Shown here piece after piece: positions 1-11,694 of a stretch of 64,000 bases of DNA. The stretch is from contig JAOBSW010000505.1 in NCBI GenBank assembly GCA_026214975.1, positions 1-64,000 on the forward strand, written 5' to 3'. The notes under the pieces are model-generated. The model did not search any database and was not told the DNA's origin. It saw nothing but the letters and a program-made list of their open reading frames with translations. Each line of letters opens with the position of its first letter. Position 1 is the first letter of the stretch. The translations under genes were made by a program, and so were the position numbers. The stretch is from Gentiana macrophylla (lineage: Eukaryota; Streptophyta; Magnoliopsida; Gentianales; Gentianaceae).

Positions 1-769
1 GATCTATCTCTATAGATCTTTATTCTAGAATATAGGCTACTTCACCCAAGTCCTTCATTGAGAAGTTCTTGGATAACCAAGCTTTGATTTATTGTAACAT
101 AGGCACATCATTCCCTATGAGCAATATGTCGTCTACATAAAGCACTAAGAACACAATGGCACTCCCACTACCCTTCTTGTAAACACAGGGCTCATCTTCG
201 TTCTTGATGAAATCAAACTGTTTGATTATCTCATCAAAGCGAAGATTTCATCTCCGAGAAGCTTGCTTTAATCCATAAATGGATCTTTGCAGTTTACACA
301 CCATCCTGGCGTTATTGGTTGTGAAACCCTCAGGCCGTGTCATATACACTTCCTCAGACAGGTTCCCGTTAAGAAAAGCTATTTTCACATCCATCTGCCA
401 GATTTCGTAATCATGGTATACTGCAATAGCGAGCAGAATTCTAATGGATTTTAACATGGCAACAGGCGAAAAGGTTTTGTCATAGTCAACTCCTTATCTT
501 TGCTTGTAGCCTTTTGCCACTAACCAAGCCTTCTAGGTAGTCACGTTACCGTCCATGTCGGTCTTTCTCTTAAAGACCCATTTACACCCTATAGGAACTA
601 TTCCTTCAGGTGGATCAACTAAGTTCCAAACTTGGTTGTCTTTCATGGATTCCATTTCAGAATTCATGGCTTCTAGCCATTTCTCTTTGTCATGCCTTAA
701 AAGCACTTCCTCATAAGTTCTAGGGTCCTCATCTTTCATGAGATATACGCTGTGTACCTTCGGGTTCAC
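1..769 (-). pseudogene. Copia reverse transcriptase, N-terminal part, frameshifted
   Basis: Minus-strand peptides match the start of a copia RT: a W-E-A-M-N-S-E-M segment and GCKWVFKRKTDMDG (533-769), then QMDVKIAFLNGNL and KLQRSIYGLKQASRR (248-457). The two blocks are in different frames, so at least one indel lies between them, near 460-530. The catalytic YVDD box is expected further 3' on this strand. The antisense of 100-140 (codons for a V-Y-V-D-D-I-L-L run) is consistent with that box being present close to the window start. The copy is defective. Confidence 0.8.
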
Positions 770-1848
770 GGCTTTCCTTAGTGGATCTTTGAGGTGCTAG
801 TGTGTGTCTCTTGTAGAGGTTGGCGTCACATCGTGTGCGGCGTCTCTCTACTTCCATCAATCGATCGTTGTCCGTAAGTGGTTCTTGAATTTCTTCAAGA
901 TCAATCTTACTCCCACTGACCCTATCCAGAATAAACTCTTCCTCCAGAAAGTGGCCAGTCCTGGAAACAAACACCTTTTGTTCCTTAGGATGGTAAAATT
1001 GGTATCCTCTAGTTTCTCTAGGATAGCCCACAAATAGACATTTGTCAGATCTAGCCTCTAGTTTGTCGGGCATCATCCGCTTCATGTAAATCGGACAACC
1101 CCAAGGTTTAAGATATGCTAGACTTGGTTTCCTCTTATGCCATACCTCGTATGGTGTGGATTCAACCGTCTTTGATGGAACTCGGTTCAGTGTATAGGAT
1201 GCGGTTTCTAGAGCATACCCCCAAAATGATTTTGGGAGAACTGCGTAGCTTCATCATGGATCGCACCATGTCTAACAAGGTGCGGTTCCTCCTTTCAGAC
1301 ACGCCATTCATCTGAGGTGTCCCGGGAGGGGTCCATCCAGGTAGAATCCCATTCTCCTTCAAATAGTCATGAAACGTTCCATCTAGGTATTCTCCGCCTC
1401 GATCAGATCGAAGTGTTTTGATTTCTTTACCTAGTTGTTTCTCTATTTCACTTCGGAATTCTTTGAACTTTTCAAAGGCCTCAGACTTATACTTCATTAA
1501 GTATATATAACCATAGCGAGAATGGTCATCAGTGAAAGTGATAAAATAAGAGTATCCTCCTTTGGCTTGAATTGACATTGGGCCGCATACATCAGTATGT
1601 ATGAGCTCAAGCAATTCATTGGATCTTATCCTTTTGCCACTAAAAGGCGACTTTGTCTTCTTACCAAGTAAACAAGCTTCGCATGTATCAAACGATTCGT
1701 AATCGAATTGATCCAACATTCCATCTTTATGGAGTTTGGAAATGCGATTCTTATTTATCTGGCCAAGACTACAATGCCATAAGTAGAATTCATTCAAGTC
1801 ATTTGTCTTGGCTTTCTTGTTATTTATATTAAATACGTCAACATTCAT
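729..1848 (-). pseudogene. Copia integrase with C-terminal linker, broken
   Basis: The minus strand encodes the copia GAG-pre-integrase zinc-binding motif (W-H-C-S-L-G-Q ... C-E-A-C-L-L-G-K) followed by the integrase core. The D,D(35)E triad is visible as HTDVCGP, RSDRGGEYL and NGVSERRNRTL. After about residue 200 the frame at 1162-1848 is disturbed, and the integrase C-terminal region reappears in another frame at 729-1085 (SDKCLFVGYPRETRGYQFY, typical of the segment just before RT). The enzyme would join element cDNA to host DNA. The frame break makes this copy non-functional unless it is a consensus error. Confidence 0.82.
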
Positions 1849-2017
1849 ATCTAATATGTAGAGACCATTGCTAAGTATGCCAGTACCATAAAAAATTCCA
1901 TCACGTGAAAAAGAACAACATTTATTCTCAAACGTAAATGAAAATCCATCAACATCTAATGCGGAAATAGAAATAATGCTCTTCGTAAGAGCAGGAACAA
2001 AATAACAGTTATTAAGT

Positions 2018-2335
2018 TCAAGTACTAGCCCACAGGGAAATGAAAGAAAATAAACTCCTACGGCTAGTGCAACAACACTTGCTCCATTCCCAATACGTTA
2101 GGTCCACCTCTCCTTTCCTTAGCTCTATAGTTCTTCTTAGTGGCTGCATATTCGTACAAATATGAGAACCACATCCAGTATCTAATACCCAGTGGTTAGA
2201 CTTAGAAGAAGTAATGTTGATCTCAATCATAAATATACCTGAAGTCGAAGCATCATAATGCTTCTTCTTGGTACTCAAGAAGCCTTTGCAGTTTCTCCTC
2301 CAATGTCCGGTCTCACCATGATGGGAAGCAAGCAT
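2018..2335 (-). pseudogene. Copia nucleocapsid knuckle and aspartic protease fragment
   Basis: A GHWRRNCKGFL segment is the second half of a CCHC zinc knuckle. It is followed by NHWVLDTGCGSHICTNMQ, the copia retropepsin active site with D-T-G intact. The first half of the knuckle lies in another frame, so a frameshift separates it from gag at 2424-3047. In the family the protease cuts the gag-pol polyprotein. Confidence 0.78.
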
Positions 2336-2423
2336 CCTTGGATTTGTCTTTTGCTATCTTAGGCGTTGGCTTAGGTGCGGCCTTCGCCTTCTTGGACTTC
2401 TTTTGGGCTTTTGCCTTGCCTTG

Positions 2424-3047
2424 CTAGAAGTGACCAAAGAACACTTGCTTTCCCCACCCAGCAGTGCCCTCAGCGATTTTCAACATGTTCAATAACTCCG
2501 CAAGGGAGCAATCTATCTTGTTCATGTGATAATTCATCACGAACTGCGTGAATGAATCAGGTAGAGATTGCAGAATCAAGTCAATACTCAATTCTTGTTC
2601 CAACTTGTGGCCCAGATTCCCAAGCCTCTCTATGTACCCGATCATTTTAAGCACGTGTGACCCCACAACAGTCCCGGAAGCCATCTTACAACCAAACGGG
2701 GCCTTTGAGACCTCATACCTCTCAGTGCAAGCCTGAGAAGCATAGAGTTCCTTTAGGTGGACCATGATTGTGTAGGCGTCCATAGACTCATGTTGTTTCT
2801 GCAGTTCAGGTGTCATAGAAGCAAGCATGATACATGTAGCATTAGTACTGTCAGAACAATGCTTGTTATACTTCTCGACAGCATCCGCAGCCGAACCCTC
2901 AGCGGGCTCTTCCGGTAGGGCCTCGTCTAAGACATAGCCAATCTTCGCATGCCTCAAAACGATTTTGAGGTTTCTTTCCCAATCGAGAAAATTAGTTTCG
3001 TCAAGCTTATTGTTGATGATAAAACGAAGGTTCAATTTGTTTGACAT
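2424..3047 (-). pseudogene. Copia gag (capsid) of the Angela-like element
   Basis: A 207-codon minus-strand frame starts at MSNKLNLRFIINNKLDETNF and carries the copia gag pattern: NFLDWERNLKIVLRH, LPEEPAEGSAAD, ATCIMLASMTPELQKQ and IMVHLKELYASQ. These blocks match Angela/BARE-type capsids by family knowledge. The first ATG is used; it follows a long leader after the PBS. The frame closes before the zinc knuckle, so it is split from the downstream pol. Confidence 0.85.
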
Positions 3048-4522
3048 TTTCTACAACAATAAATAAAGATAGAATAAGTAAAAGCTCATGTATTTTAAAA
3101 ACCTTAAATTTACACTTAAAATTTTATAAGGTTTACTCCCACTAGCCAACTATTCCCAATTGGCTTTCTAGAATTTAATTAATTCTTTAGTGGCTGGGAT
3201 CCCATCTAGTTATCTCGATTCCCGACGAGGGCCGATCAACCGAGATAATTTCGAAAGGTAGGTACTCCTACCAGTCGCATCGTATGCGGCTCCCAGTGGC
3301 TGACTAGTCAACTCTTTGATGTTTCACATCTCTATGTGATAGTCAACCCCTTGTCTCTAAAATCAGACGGTCCTGACGAGGGCCAATCACCGCAAGATTC
3401 TAGTCGAGTCGTAACCCAAATATTCATGAGATCTCGTAACGATCATATCTCGAAAATAATGATATACCCGTGGTAGGTCAACTCCTGACGAGGGCCGATC
3501 AGTTGGATCCGAACAATGGCTCTTCACCATCATTATAATATTGGGAGACAATTTTGGCTTGATTTTTATCGTGGGAATAATTTTAAATTAATTCACTTAA
3601 TTGATTTTGTTTGTTTATGATCTCATCTACTATGTGCATATTACTACGCTATTATATAAAGTAAAACATACACAACATTCAGCGCACAAAATAACCGGTA
3701 TGATCATGGAATTTTCCTAGGTGCGGTTTCGAATACAAACTAACGAAACTGCGGGTCACAAACTAAGGGTATCTGCAACCGCCGATAGGATCTTTATTGT
3801 TGTACGCCAATAGTTTCTTTATCTCTCTTTGGTCTTCGTCTTCTCGCTCCATTCTTGTTACATAATAATCTATCTAATAAATAATTACACCCGCCGCACA
3901 TGGGGGGGGGGGGGGGAGAGCTAACGGGAATGGGATAAATACAAAAAGTAAACTAGGTCACGTTCTTCATAACGGTCTAGGAAAATTTCAAATACCAACA
4001 TAAAGAAAACGTTCCTGTCTATCCTATTGGTCGAGTCCATGATCAATCGGGGTCCATATAATCACATTATATCTACATATCTAATCCGTACAATTTTATC
4101 TTATGAAAGAGATCAGATTCTAATTTTAACAACTTATGTGTCTTATTTTATCACATCAAATAATTAAATAACTTTAAATTAATTTTGCGCCTTGGTTAAT
4201 ATGCCATTATGGTTTCCCAATGACCCAAACTATTTGAACCATTAGTTGGCCATATAACACAACTAAACAAAAGAGATATCTATGCACAATAAATATCACA
4301 AAACGAAAAAGTCAATCTCTCTTTTCTGAGGAGGACAGCCGACGACGGCAGCCCTAGAGCCGCCGCCGCCGTTGCCGCAGAGGAGGGGGTCCGCCGCCAG
4401 TCGGCCGAGCCCTTCAATCGTTCCCTTTATTTTTTGTTTTAACTGTCTCGTGATTTAAATCTTGCATCTATCGATTAATTACTACGCAATTAAATTGTTC
4501 TTATTGCTTAAGCTCGAAGTCT
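3048..4522 (-). other. Untranslated leader of the Angela-like element
   Basis: About 1.5 kb between the PBS and gag holds no long frame, as is usual for this lineage. It contains three copies of a roughly 18-base motif (CCYGACGAGGGCCRATCA on the plus strand) at 3221-3238, 3371-3389 and 3483-3501, a run of 15 G at 3902-3916, and a GC-rich patch at 4330-4400 that stands out from the AT-rich surroundings. Confidence 0.7.
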
Positions 4523-4535
4523 GGCTCTGATACCA
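4523..4535 (-). other. Primer binding site (initiator tRNA-Met) of the Angela-like element
   Basis: The minus strand reads TGGTATCAGAGCC one base inside the 5' LTR end. This is complementary to the 3' end of plant initiator methionine tRNA and is the usual copia priming site. Confidence 0.9.
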
Positions 4536-4536
4536 C

Positions 4537-5249
4537 TGTTAGGAAATCACTAGTTTAACGCAACGGAATTTAAAATTTGATTTCCTTTTCTAGGTCGTTC
4601 TTCGTTTAATGCAATAAACACGTTAAGTAGTTTGACGGAATATACCTTTGATGATCTATAAGATCGTCGCTATGACCGTCAACGGAGAGTAGTACAGTGC
4701 GCAAGCCGTCCATACGTCCGGCCTCTATCGATAATCCACACGAACTCCTCACCGGAATCCTCTTTGGATTGCTATTCGAAAACTCCGGTTGCTAAACCGA
4801 CCTTTTTCCTCCCTCACAAACTCTCTATTGGAAGCTCTCCATTTTACACAAGAACTATTAGCTCTTGCAATTATGATGTACAAAAGAGCTTGACACCCAC
4901 CTCTTATTTATAGTCAAAAGTGGCACCCAATAGAGTGGAGGAGAAGAAAACATTTTCTCAATAAAATAAGGAAAATCTCCTAGATTGATTTATCTGTTTT
5001 ATTATAATATATCATATTAAATAAAATCTTGCAAATATCTTATATTGAATATATTTATCTTATTACCATAAATCTATTTTTCTAAAATCAATTAATATCC
5101 AATATTAATATTATGGTAATCTTATTAATTAAAGTGCACAATCCAAGTGTATCTTTTACACTTCAATATGGCGCACCATATTGCCAAATATTGGCTTCCG
5201 GAATATTCTTTAATTAATATAATTTTATGTATAATTAATATCTTGTATT
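4537..5249 (-). repeat. 5' LTR of the Angela-like element, inner (PBS-proximal) segment
   Basis: The LTR edge is TGTTAGGAAATC next to the PBS. The LTR is interrupted at 5249 by the plus-strand copia element and resumes after 10209; the GTATT duplication at 5245-5249 and 10205-10209 marks the insertion. Confidence 0.85.
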
Positions 5250-5597
5250 TGTGGAAATATTACATAATATTTAATATTATGAATATTTCTTTTTACCTTT
5301 GTATTTCGTGTAACACTTTACTTGTACACATTATTTATAAATGACATATTAATTGTGTGATATAAACAATTAATATGTCATAAAGTAACTCTAGTTTGTC
5401 TTATTATCCTAGCCTTTATGGCCAGCCGCATATGGACCGTCCTATCACATACTAGCCGCCCATAGCACTCATGACACTACTGGGACCTTTCTCTCCATAC
5501 TTGTATCTATATATACTATTTTTTTTTTATGAATAAAAATAAGTTGAGTTTAATCTAGTATTATTACTTTCTCAAACTCTCTTCATGGTATCAGAGC
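5250..5597 (+). repeat. 5' LTR (5250-5585) and PBS of the nested copia element
   Basis: The LTR runs from TGTGGAAATATT to CTCTCTTCA, followed at once by TGGTATCAGAGCG, a tRNA-Met primer site. It has about 40 bases near 5365-5405 that the 3' LTR lacks. A TATA-like TATATATACT lies near 5510. Confidence 0.93.
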
Positions 5598-5666
5598 GAT
5601 AAACTCCTTAATCCGCTACAAATTAAATCTCCTTAATCCGCTGAAAAATCTTATCTCATATCAAGA

Positions 5667-6599
5667 ATGTCTTCAAAATCCGAAACTTCTTCACCCTCAG
5701 TAGAGTCCCAGCAGCCTCAGCAGACTGGGGTCACTGAAAACTCTTCATTTACGAATCATAGACTTGATGGCAACAACTACATGCTATGGTCAAGGTGTAT
5801 GAAGATGTATATCTCGGCGAGCAAGATGGGATACCTATCTGCTCCAAACTCGCCCACTCAAATCGACCCCAAGTTTGAAGCATGGGATATAGAAAATAAC
5901 CAAGTCATGACCATCCTCACGAGGTCAATGACAAAAGAGATCAGTGAGAACTTTATGATGTATGATACTGCAAAGGAAATCTGGGACAATTGCAGAGACC
6001 TTTACTCAAAAAAGGACAATACATCTGAGGTCTATGATCTTGAAGCTCAAATCCAAAATTGCAGGCAAGGGGATCTGTCTGTAACTCAGTACTTCAACCA
6101 ACTATCTAAGGCATGGCAACACCTAGATATGTTGGAAACTCACCAATGGAATGATGTACGGGATGCTACCTTGTACAGGGACATCATTGAGAAAAAGAGG
6201 GTATTCAAGTTCCTCACTGGACTGAACCCATCTCTTGATGATGTTAGAGGAAGAGTCCTTGCTACTAAACCACTCTCCAATCTCAAGTCTGTGTTTGCTG
6301 AAGGCAAACATAAGGAAAACAGGAGAAAAGTGATGCTGCAAAACAACCCTGCTAATCACCTTACTGAGAGCTCAAGATCGATGGTTGTCGTGAAGCCTGG
6401 TGAGATAGATCATCGAGGTCTCTGTGAAGGCCACCTGAGAAGGGAAAGTTGTTCTCGTGACCACTTTGCAAATGCACAAATCACACAAAGGACAATTGCT
6501 GGAAACTACATGGTAAGCCTAACTCCTCAAAATCCTCCAAACCAACCAGGGAAATCCAGGGCAGACATGTCAGTGAAGAGAACAAGGACACTGCTTTGA
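5667..6599 (+). pseudogene. Copia gag of the nested element
   Basis: A 310-codon frame starts at MSSKSETSSPS about 70 bases after the PBS. Residues ~28-150 hold the copia gag domain: FTNHRLDGNNYMLWSRCMKM, EAWDIENNQVMTILTRSM, AKEIWDNCRDLYSKKDN and DLEAQIQNCRQGDLSVTQYF. The C-terminal third loses similarity to the family around residue 235, where a frameshift is likely. A CCHC knuckle is not intact; only CFECSKP-like codons at ~6592-6615 remain. Confidence 0.85.
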
Positions 6600-6674
6600 A
6601 TGCTCAAAGCCTTCATCACTGACACAGCTACTCATGCTAAAACAGTACATTCCACTCACCTCTCATTAGTGATA

Positions 6675-7880
6675 CTTGGATTGTTGATTCCGGGGCATCT
6701 CACATATGATTTGGTAACAAAGGCTTATATCTCACCTTAAACCCTCGTCATCGATCCACAATATTAAGATTCTTTGATGGATCTATTTCCGTGCTCAAGG
6801 TTTTGGAAATGTTAAACTTCTCGATAAGATCTCGCTTATAGGATGTCTGTTTGTTCCAAAATTAGATCAGTAACTTATATATCATCATTAGACTTACTAA
6901 GGACCTAAATTGGACAGTCTTGTTTAATGACAATCAGTGTATATTCGAGATCTTTCTTCACACAAAGTGATTGGGAGAGCTAAAGCACTCGCTTCAGATT
7001 GTTTGTGGTCAACCCTCAAGAAGAAGACCAAAGATCGAAACAACCTCGGCTGACACGCAACCAAACCTTAGAGAATATCATGCTCTGGCATTATAGACTA
7101 GGTCATCCAAGTTTTGGTTATTTAAAGTCTGTAATTCCTGAATTGTTTAAAGGATGTAACCTCAGTGATCTTCAATGTGATATCTGTCAGTTTGCCAAAC
7201 TTACTAAATCTGTGTATACTAAAATACCTTATTCACCTTCCACACCTTTCACTTTGATTCATAGTGATGTATGGGGACCCTCAAAAGTTAAAAGTATAAT
7301 AGGGAAGAGGTGGTTTGTCACCTTCATAGATGACCACACCAGAATCACATGACTGTTTTTGATGAAAGATAAATCCGAAGTTGGAACCATCTTCCAAGAA
7401 TTCTATAACATGGTATCCACTCAATTTGACACTAAGATTAAAATCTTAAAAATAGATAATGCCCTGGAATACTATGAGTCCAACCTCAGCACCTTCCTGA
7501 ATGATAAGGGAATTGTTCACATCAGTAGCTATGTAGAGACACCTCAGTAGAGTGGGGTTGCTGAGAGGAAAAATAGGCACTTACTGGAGATGGCTAGATC
7601 AATCATGTTCACTACACATGTGCCAAAATACATGTGGGGTGAAGCTATATTAACAGCCACATATCTGATCAACAGGTTACCCAGTAGAGTGTTAGGTTTC
7701 AAGACTCCCATCCAAACCCTGCTGACAACTCATTCATGCCCTCATCTCATTGCTGACTTGCCTCCAAAGATCTTTGGATGTACTGTGTTTGTCTATATTC
7801 ATGCCCAACACAGAAGCAAACTTGATCCGAAAGCTCATAAGTGCATCTTCCTAGGTTATGCCAAAGACAGAAAGGGTTAA
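6675..7880 (+). pseudogene. Copia protease and integrase, with stops
   Basis: The protease active site WIVDSGASHI is encoded at 6678-6707. The integrase zinc motif follows at 7080-7200 (LWHYRLGHPSFG ... CDICQFAKL). The catalytic core is visible as LIHSDVWGP (~7255), KIDNALEY (~7450) and GVAERKNRHLLEMAR (~7555). Internal stops at 7351-7353 and 7548-7550 and the loss of the usual D-N-G-x-E at the second acidic residue make it inactive. Confidence 0.85.
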
Positions 7881-8364
7881 AAGTGTTATTCTCCCACTGA
7901 CAAAAGATTTTACAATTCTGTGGATGCAAAATTCTTTGAAAAAACCCCATACTACAGCAAACCTATTGAGACAGTCACAGATGGCAACCTTACTGAAATT
8001 GAGCTCACTCCAATCCCTCAACCAACTCCTTAGTAGACTCCTGATACTTATCAGCCTACTGCACCTTAGTAGATTCTCGAACCTCAAGACCTATCGAGCT
8101 CCAAAGAGCCTCATGAACCTCAAAGACCCTCATCGAACCCATTTGAAGCAGACCTTACGAGCCTCATCGACCCTCGCTTTCATTCCATCGATATTGATGA
8201 GCGGACCCATTCTTTGTCGAAAGTGGAAAAAGATCATGCACTAATCACTCTATTCATACTTATGTGTCTTATGATCACTTGTCACCTTATTTTTCTATGT
8301 TTACACAGGACTTGGATTCTCACTCCATTCCTAAGAATATACATGAAGCTCTTCAACATGATAG
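7881..8364 (+). other. Degraded integrase-RT linker of the nested copia element
   Basis: This stretch joins the integrase C-terminus and RT. Copia polyproteins have a low-complexity, Ser/Pro-rich linker here. All frames are interrupted; codon content such as SSNSLNQLLSRLL and repeated CTC/CAAAGACCTC words is compatible with such a linker but no motif is recognisable. Confidence 0.55.
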
Positions 8365-9111
8365 GTGGAAAGGCGGTATCAAAGCGAAATGATCGCTCTT
8401 CTTGACAACCATACTTGGGACCTCACCACTCTCCCACGTGGAAAGAAGACAGTCAGCTGTAAATGGTTGTTCACTATCAAGTACAATGCTGATGGTACTA
8501 TTGACAAATACAAAGCTAGACTGGTTGCAAGGGGATTCACTCAAACATATGGACTTGACTACAAAGAGACATTTGCACCTGTGGCAAAGCTAAACACTGT
8601 CAGGGTACTGATCTCACTTGCTGTCCAACTTGACTGGCCTCTCCACCAATTGGATATCAATAATGCTTTCCTAAATGGTGACCTTACTGAGGAAGTCTAT
8701 ATGAATGTACCTCATGGTTTTGCCAACACTCATACTCAAGGGAAAGTTTGCAAACTGAGGAAATCTCTATATGGCCTGAAGCAGTCCCCACGAGCCTGGT
8801 TTGGCAAACTTACTACTGTGGTTAAAGCTGCTGGATATCATCAATGCAACTCAGATCACACCATGTTTGTCAAAACAACCAACCAGACAAGATCCATTCT
8901 TATTGTCTATGTGGATGATATCATCCTTACTGGTGATGACCCTGCTGAGATCCAACAATTGAAGACCCTTCTGGCAAAAGTGTTTCAAGTTAAAGATCTG
9001 GGATATCTCAAGTACTTCCTTGGCATGGAAATAGCCCGAAGCTTGATCAGTGGTATCTCGGTCTCACAGAGAAGTATGTCTTTGGACTCTTTGAAGAAAG
9101 CGGCATGTTAG
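8365..9111 (+). pseudogene. Copia reverse transcriptase
   Basis: A 248-codon open stretch holds the RT core in order: SCKWLFTIKYNADGTIDKY, KARLVARGFTQTYGLDYKE, FAPVAKLNTVRVLISLA, LHQLDINNAFLNGDL, KLRKSLYGLKQSPRAW, the catalytic YVDDIILTG at ~8911-8940, and LGYLKYFLGMEIARS. The catalytic aspartates are present. The frame shifts at about 9050, before the connection domain. Confidence 0.92.
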
Positions 9112-9834
9112 GGTGCAAACTCGCTATCTCTCCAGTGAGACCCAAGTAATTCTACGGTGCATGGTAATCTTCTTGTCGAGAAAGGATCAATATCGAGACT
9201 TGTAGGGAAACTCATTTATCTCTCTCATACAAGACACGATATTGCATATGGAGTGAGCCTTGTCGGTCAATTCATGCATTGCCCTACTTGAGCAACATTG
9301 GGATGTCAGTTTGTCTGAACATTGAGATACTTAAAGTCAACTCCCAGCCAAGGCTTACATTTCACTAAGTCTCTTGAGAGATCCATTAAGGTCTACACCG
9401 ATGCCGACCGGGTTTGGTTGCCACATAGACAGAAGATCTACCCAGTGCTCATTGCTCATATTTATGGGGTAATCTTGTCACTTGGAGAAGCAAGAAACAG
9501 ACCTCATTGTATCTAAGAAGTAGTCTTTGAAGTCGAACTCAGGGCACTTGTTTTGGGCATTTGTGAAGCACTATGGCTGAAAAGGGTCCTTACTGAACTC
9601 CAGCAACCTCCTCAGCAACCCATCATACTCTGTTGTGACAATAATTCAGCATTATGCATGGCAGAGGATCCTGTTCACCATGATAAAACAAAATATGTGG
9701 ACATCGACAGACATTTTCTTAAAGAGAAGATTGATGCACATATCATTCAACTTCAAGATATGTTCCTCAATGAGACTGAATCGTTGATATTCTCACAAAG
9801 GCCATTCCACCTCTTATGTTCAGCAGACTGAGTA
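9112..9834 (+). pseudogene. Copia RNase H, frameshifted
   Basis: Remains of the connection and RNase H: TRHDIAYGVS (antecedent SHTRHDI at ~9228), RYLKSTPSQGLHFTKS (9322 on), VYTDADRVW with the first catalytic D, EALWLKRVLTELQ and the catalytic-type CCDNNSALCMAEDPVHHDKTK, then DRHFLKEKID. Frames change at least three times. Confidence 0.85.
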
Positions 9835-9867
9835 GCAAACTTGGCTGTATACACATATACAACCCAG

Positions 9868-10204
9868 TTTGAGGGGGGTGTGGAAATATTACATAATATT
9901 TATTATTATGAATGGAAATATTACATAATATTTAATATTATGAATATTTCTTTTTATCTTTGTATTTCGTGTAACACTTTACTTGTACACATTATTTGTA
10001 AATGACATATTAATTGTGTGATATAACCTAGCCTTTATGTCCAGCCGCATATGGACCGTCCTATCACATACTAGCCGCCCATAGCACTCATGACACTACT
10101 AGGACATTTCTCTCCATACTTGTATCTATATATACTCTTCTTTTATGATGAATAAAAATAAGTTGAGTTTACTCTAGTATTATTACTTTCTCAAACTCTC
10201 TTCA
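9868..10204 (+). repeat. Polypurine tract and 3' LTR of the nested copia element
   Basis: The tract TTTGAGGGGGG directly precedes TGTGGAAATATT. The LTR is 326 bases. It carries a local duplication of ~31 bases near its start (GAAATATTACATAATATTTA repeated) that the 5' LTR lacks, and lacks ~40 bases present in the 5' LTR. Confidence 0.92.
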
Positions 10205-11330
10205 GTATTTTATTTATTCATTATAAATAAATATCACCATATTAATTTACCACTATAACATTTATAGTCTAGAGATAAACTTTCATTATTTGGTTATCAA
10301 CTATAACCGCATTTTAATCTGACTCGATGTTCATATGTCTGTGACCCGATAGGCTTCCGAATATGTTGGCCATAGACACAAAGTGCAAATTACGAAAATG
10401 CCCCTCATGCATAACGATCACGGGATAGCGTCTAGAAACACACCGTGACCCCCAATCATCGGAAGAGTCAAAAGCAATGACTACTACCTTTCATGTGAAG
10501 CAGTTACCGTGTAACTTTCAATCCTATCGCTGTAATAATATCCATATGATCGTATCTCGATTGTCAATACATTAACGATCGTATCTTATAATCTGGATAT
10601 CATGCCCTCTCGGAATAACACATTTACTCCTAGCAAAAATTCTCAAGAGCTAGACATTTCTTATAAAAAGGCCATTTCGGATATTCGATCTCAATCATAG
10701 GATACGCGATTCCCAGACGACCAATCATGTATACTCTGCATGCTTCAATATCACACCCAATCACTACCGCATGATCGCCCCGTGGCTAGGGGAAATCTCA
10801 ATAGTGTCAAAGCATGACAATCCACACTATGATGCCATGAAGACTCCGGTCTAAAGGATAATTACACAACCGCCACATAGTGTGACACTTAATGTAAGTG
10901 GGTCAGTCTAACATACGCATTCTCTAATACACGTCCACGTCACATACCCAAGTGTCTCTACACTTCGATGAGCGAGATCTATCCCTACCTTCTATAAGAT
11001 GAAGACATCCAATACATGCTAGTCGATTATATCTTGTCAATGTCCCGTTTGACAGTACATAAGACTAGAGACATTTAAGTACCAAACTTGTTAGAGTGAT
11101 TAGAGATCTCATTAACCATAATCACTATCATGGTTTTCTCAATCACAGTTTGACACTAGGGACGTTACTTTATATATATACAACAAATAATATGAAGATA
11201 AACAATATATAATAACATAAGTGCTTTTATTAATCATAATAAAGTTATTCAATGAACTAAATAAACTGTAAACGACCCGACCCGGTCGGATCCGGTCCTA
11301 CCCGGTTGGGTTTAGGACACCTTTTCAACA
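10205..11330 (-). repeat. 5' LTR of the Angela-like element, outer segment
   Basis: This continues the LTR interrupted at 5249 (5-base TSD first). On the minus strand it begins TGTTGAAAAGGTGTCC, giving TG...CA termini for the joined LTR. No frame longer than ~60 codons is present, as expected. Confidence 0.8.
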
Positions 11331-11694
11331 TCTATATGATGTTGTATCCATTATGTCCTGTAAATTTGGACTATTTCCGGTATAGTCTTGTGATCCAATT
11401 GATCCTCCATAGGATCCTCCTCATTTAATACATTAAATCTAGAGCCTGTAGCTGTTTCTCCTCTTTTTATCTCATCACTGCTGCCTGCTTGAGCATTTAT
11501 GGGGTTATGGGGTTTCTTGCTACTTCCTCTTGTTGACCATTATGTTGTCTGTCATCCTATCTACTTTCTCTCCCTTTTTGCCCTTGGTTGTGTCTCCTTC
11601 GTCTATTAGTTGCTATCATACACGGGCCAAAGGGTCTCTCTGGTGTTGGTCCAGTAGGTTTCTTTTGTTGTATTACTTCCCTAGTTGAAGTTAT
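11331..11694 (-). pseudogene. LINE (L1-type) ORF1, C-terminal fragment
   Basis: On the minus strand the codons at ~11600-11650 read P-T-P-E-R-P-F-G-P-C-M-I-A-T-N-R-R-R-R-H. This is the conserved F-G-P-W-M block that follows the zinc knuckle in plant L1 ORF1 (W changed to C). Further 3' an S-R-F-N-V-L-N-E-E-D-like motif occurs near 11410-11440, as in the same proteins. It continues the ORF1 pieces at 13408-14060; the LTR at 11695-13407 separates them. The Angela-like element truncates it at 11330. Confidence 0.7.

Larger units (their letters stand above)
5250..10204 (+). mobile_element. Ty1/copia LTR retrotransposon nested in the LTR of another copia element
   Basis: A complete 4.96 kb copia element: 5' LTR 5250-5585, tRNA-Met PBS, gag, protease, integrase, RT, RNase H, a purine tract at 9868-9878 and 3' LTR 9879-10204. 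The 5-bp target duplication GTATT flanks it exactly (5245-5249 and 10205-10209). Stops and shifts in integrase, linker and RNase H show that it is no longer autonomous. Confidence 0.95.
1..11330 (-). mobile_element. Angela/BARE-like Ty1/copia LTR retrotransposon, 3' end outside window, 5' LTR split by another copia element
   Basis: Read on the minus strand the order is 5' LTR, primer binding site, a 1.5 kb leader, gag, zinc knuckle/protease, integrase and reverse transcriptase, which is the Ty1/copia order. The gag opening (MSNKLNLRF) and the very long LTR (about 1.83 kb once the insert is removed) fit the Angela/BARE lineage; that lineage call is from family knowledge, not a search. The 3' end of RT, RNase H and the 3' LTR lie before position 1. 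The frames are broken by shifts and stops, so the copy is not autonomous. LTR parts are 4537-5249 and 10210-11330. The sequence beyond 11330 reads as LINE ORF1, so the element landed inside a LINE. Confidence 0.85.

Noticed and set aside
5147..5344. 65-codon hydrophobic frame
   Set aside because: Spans the junction of two LTRs in AT-rich DNA; not a gene.
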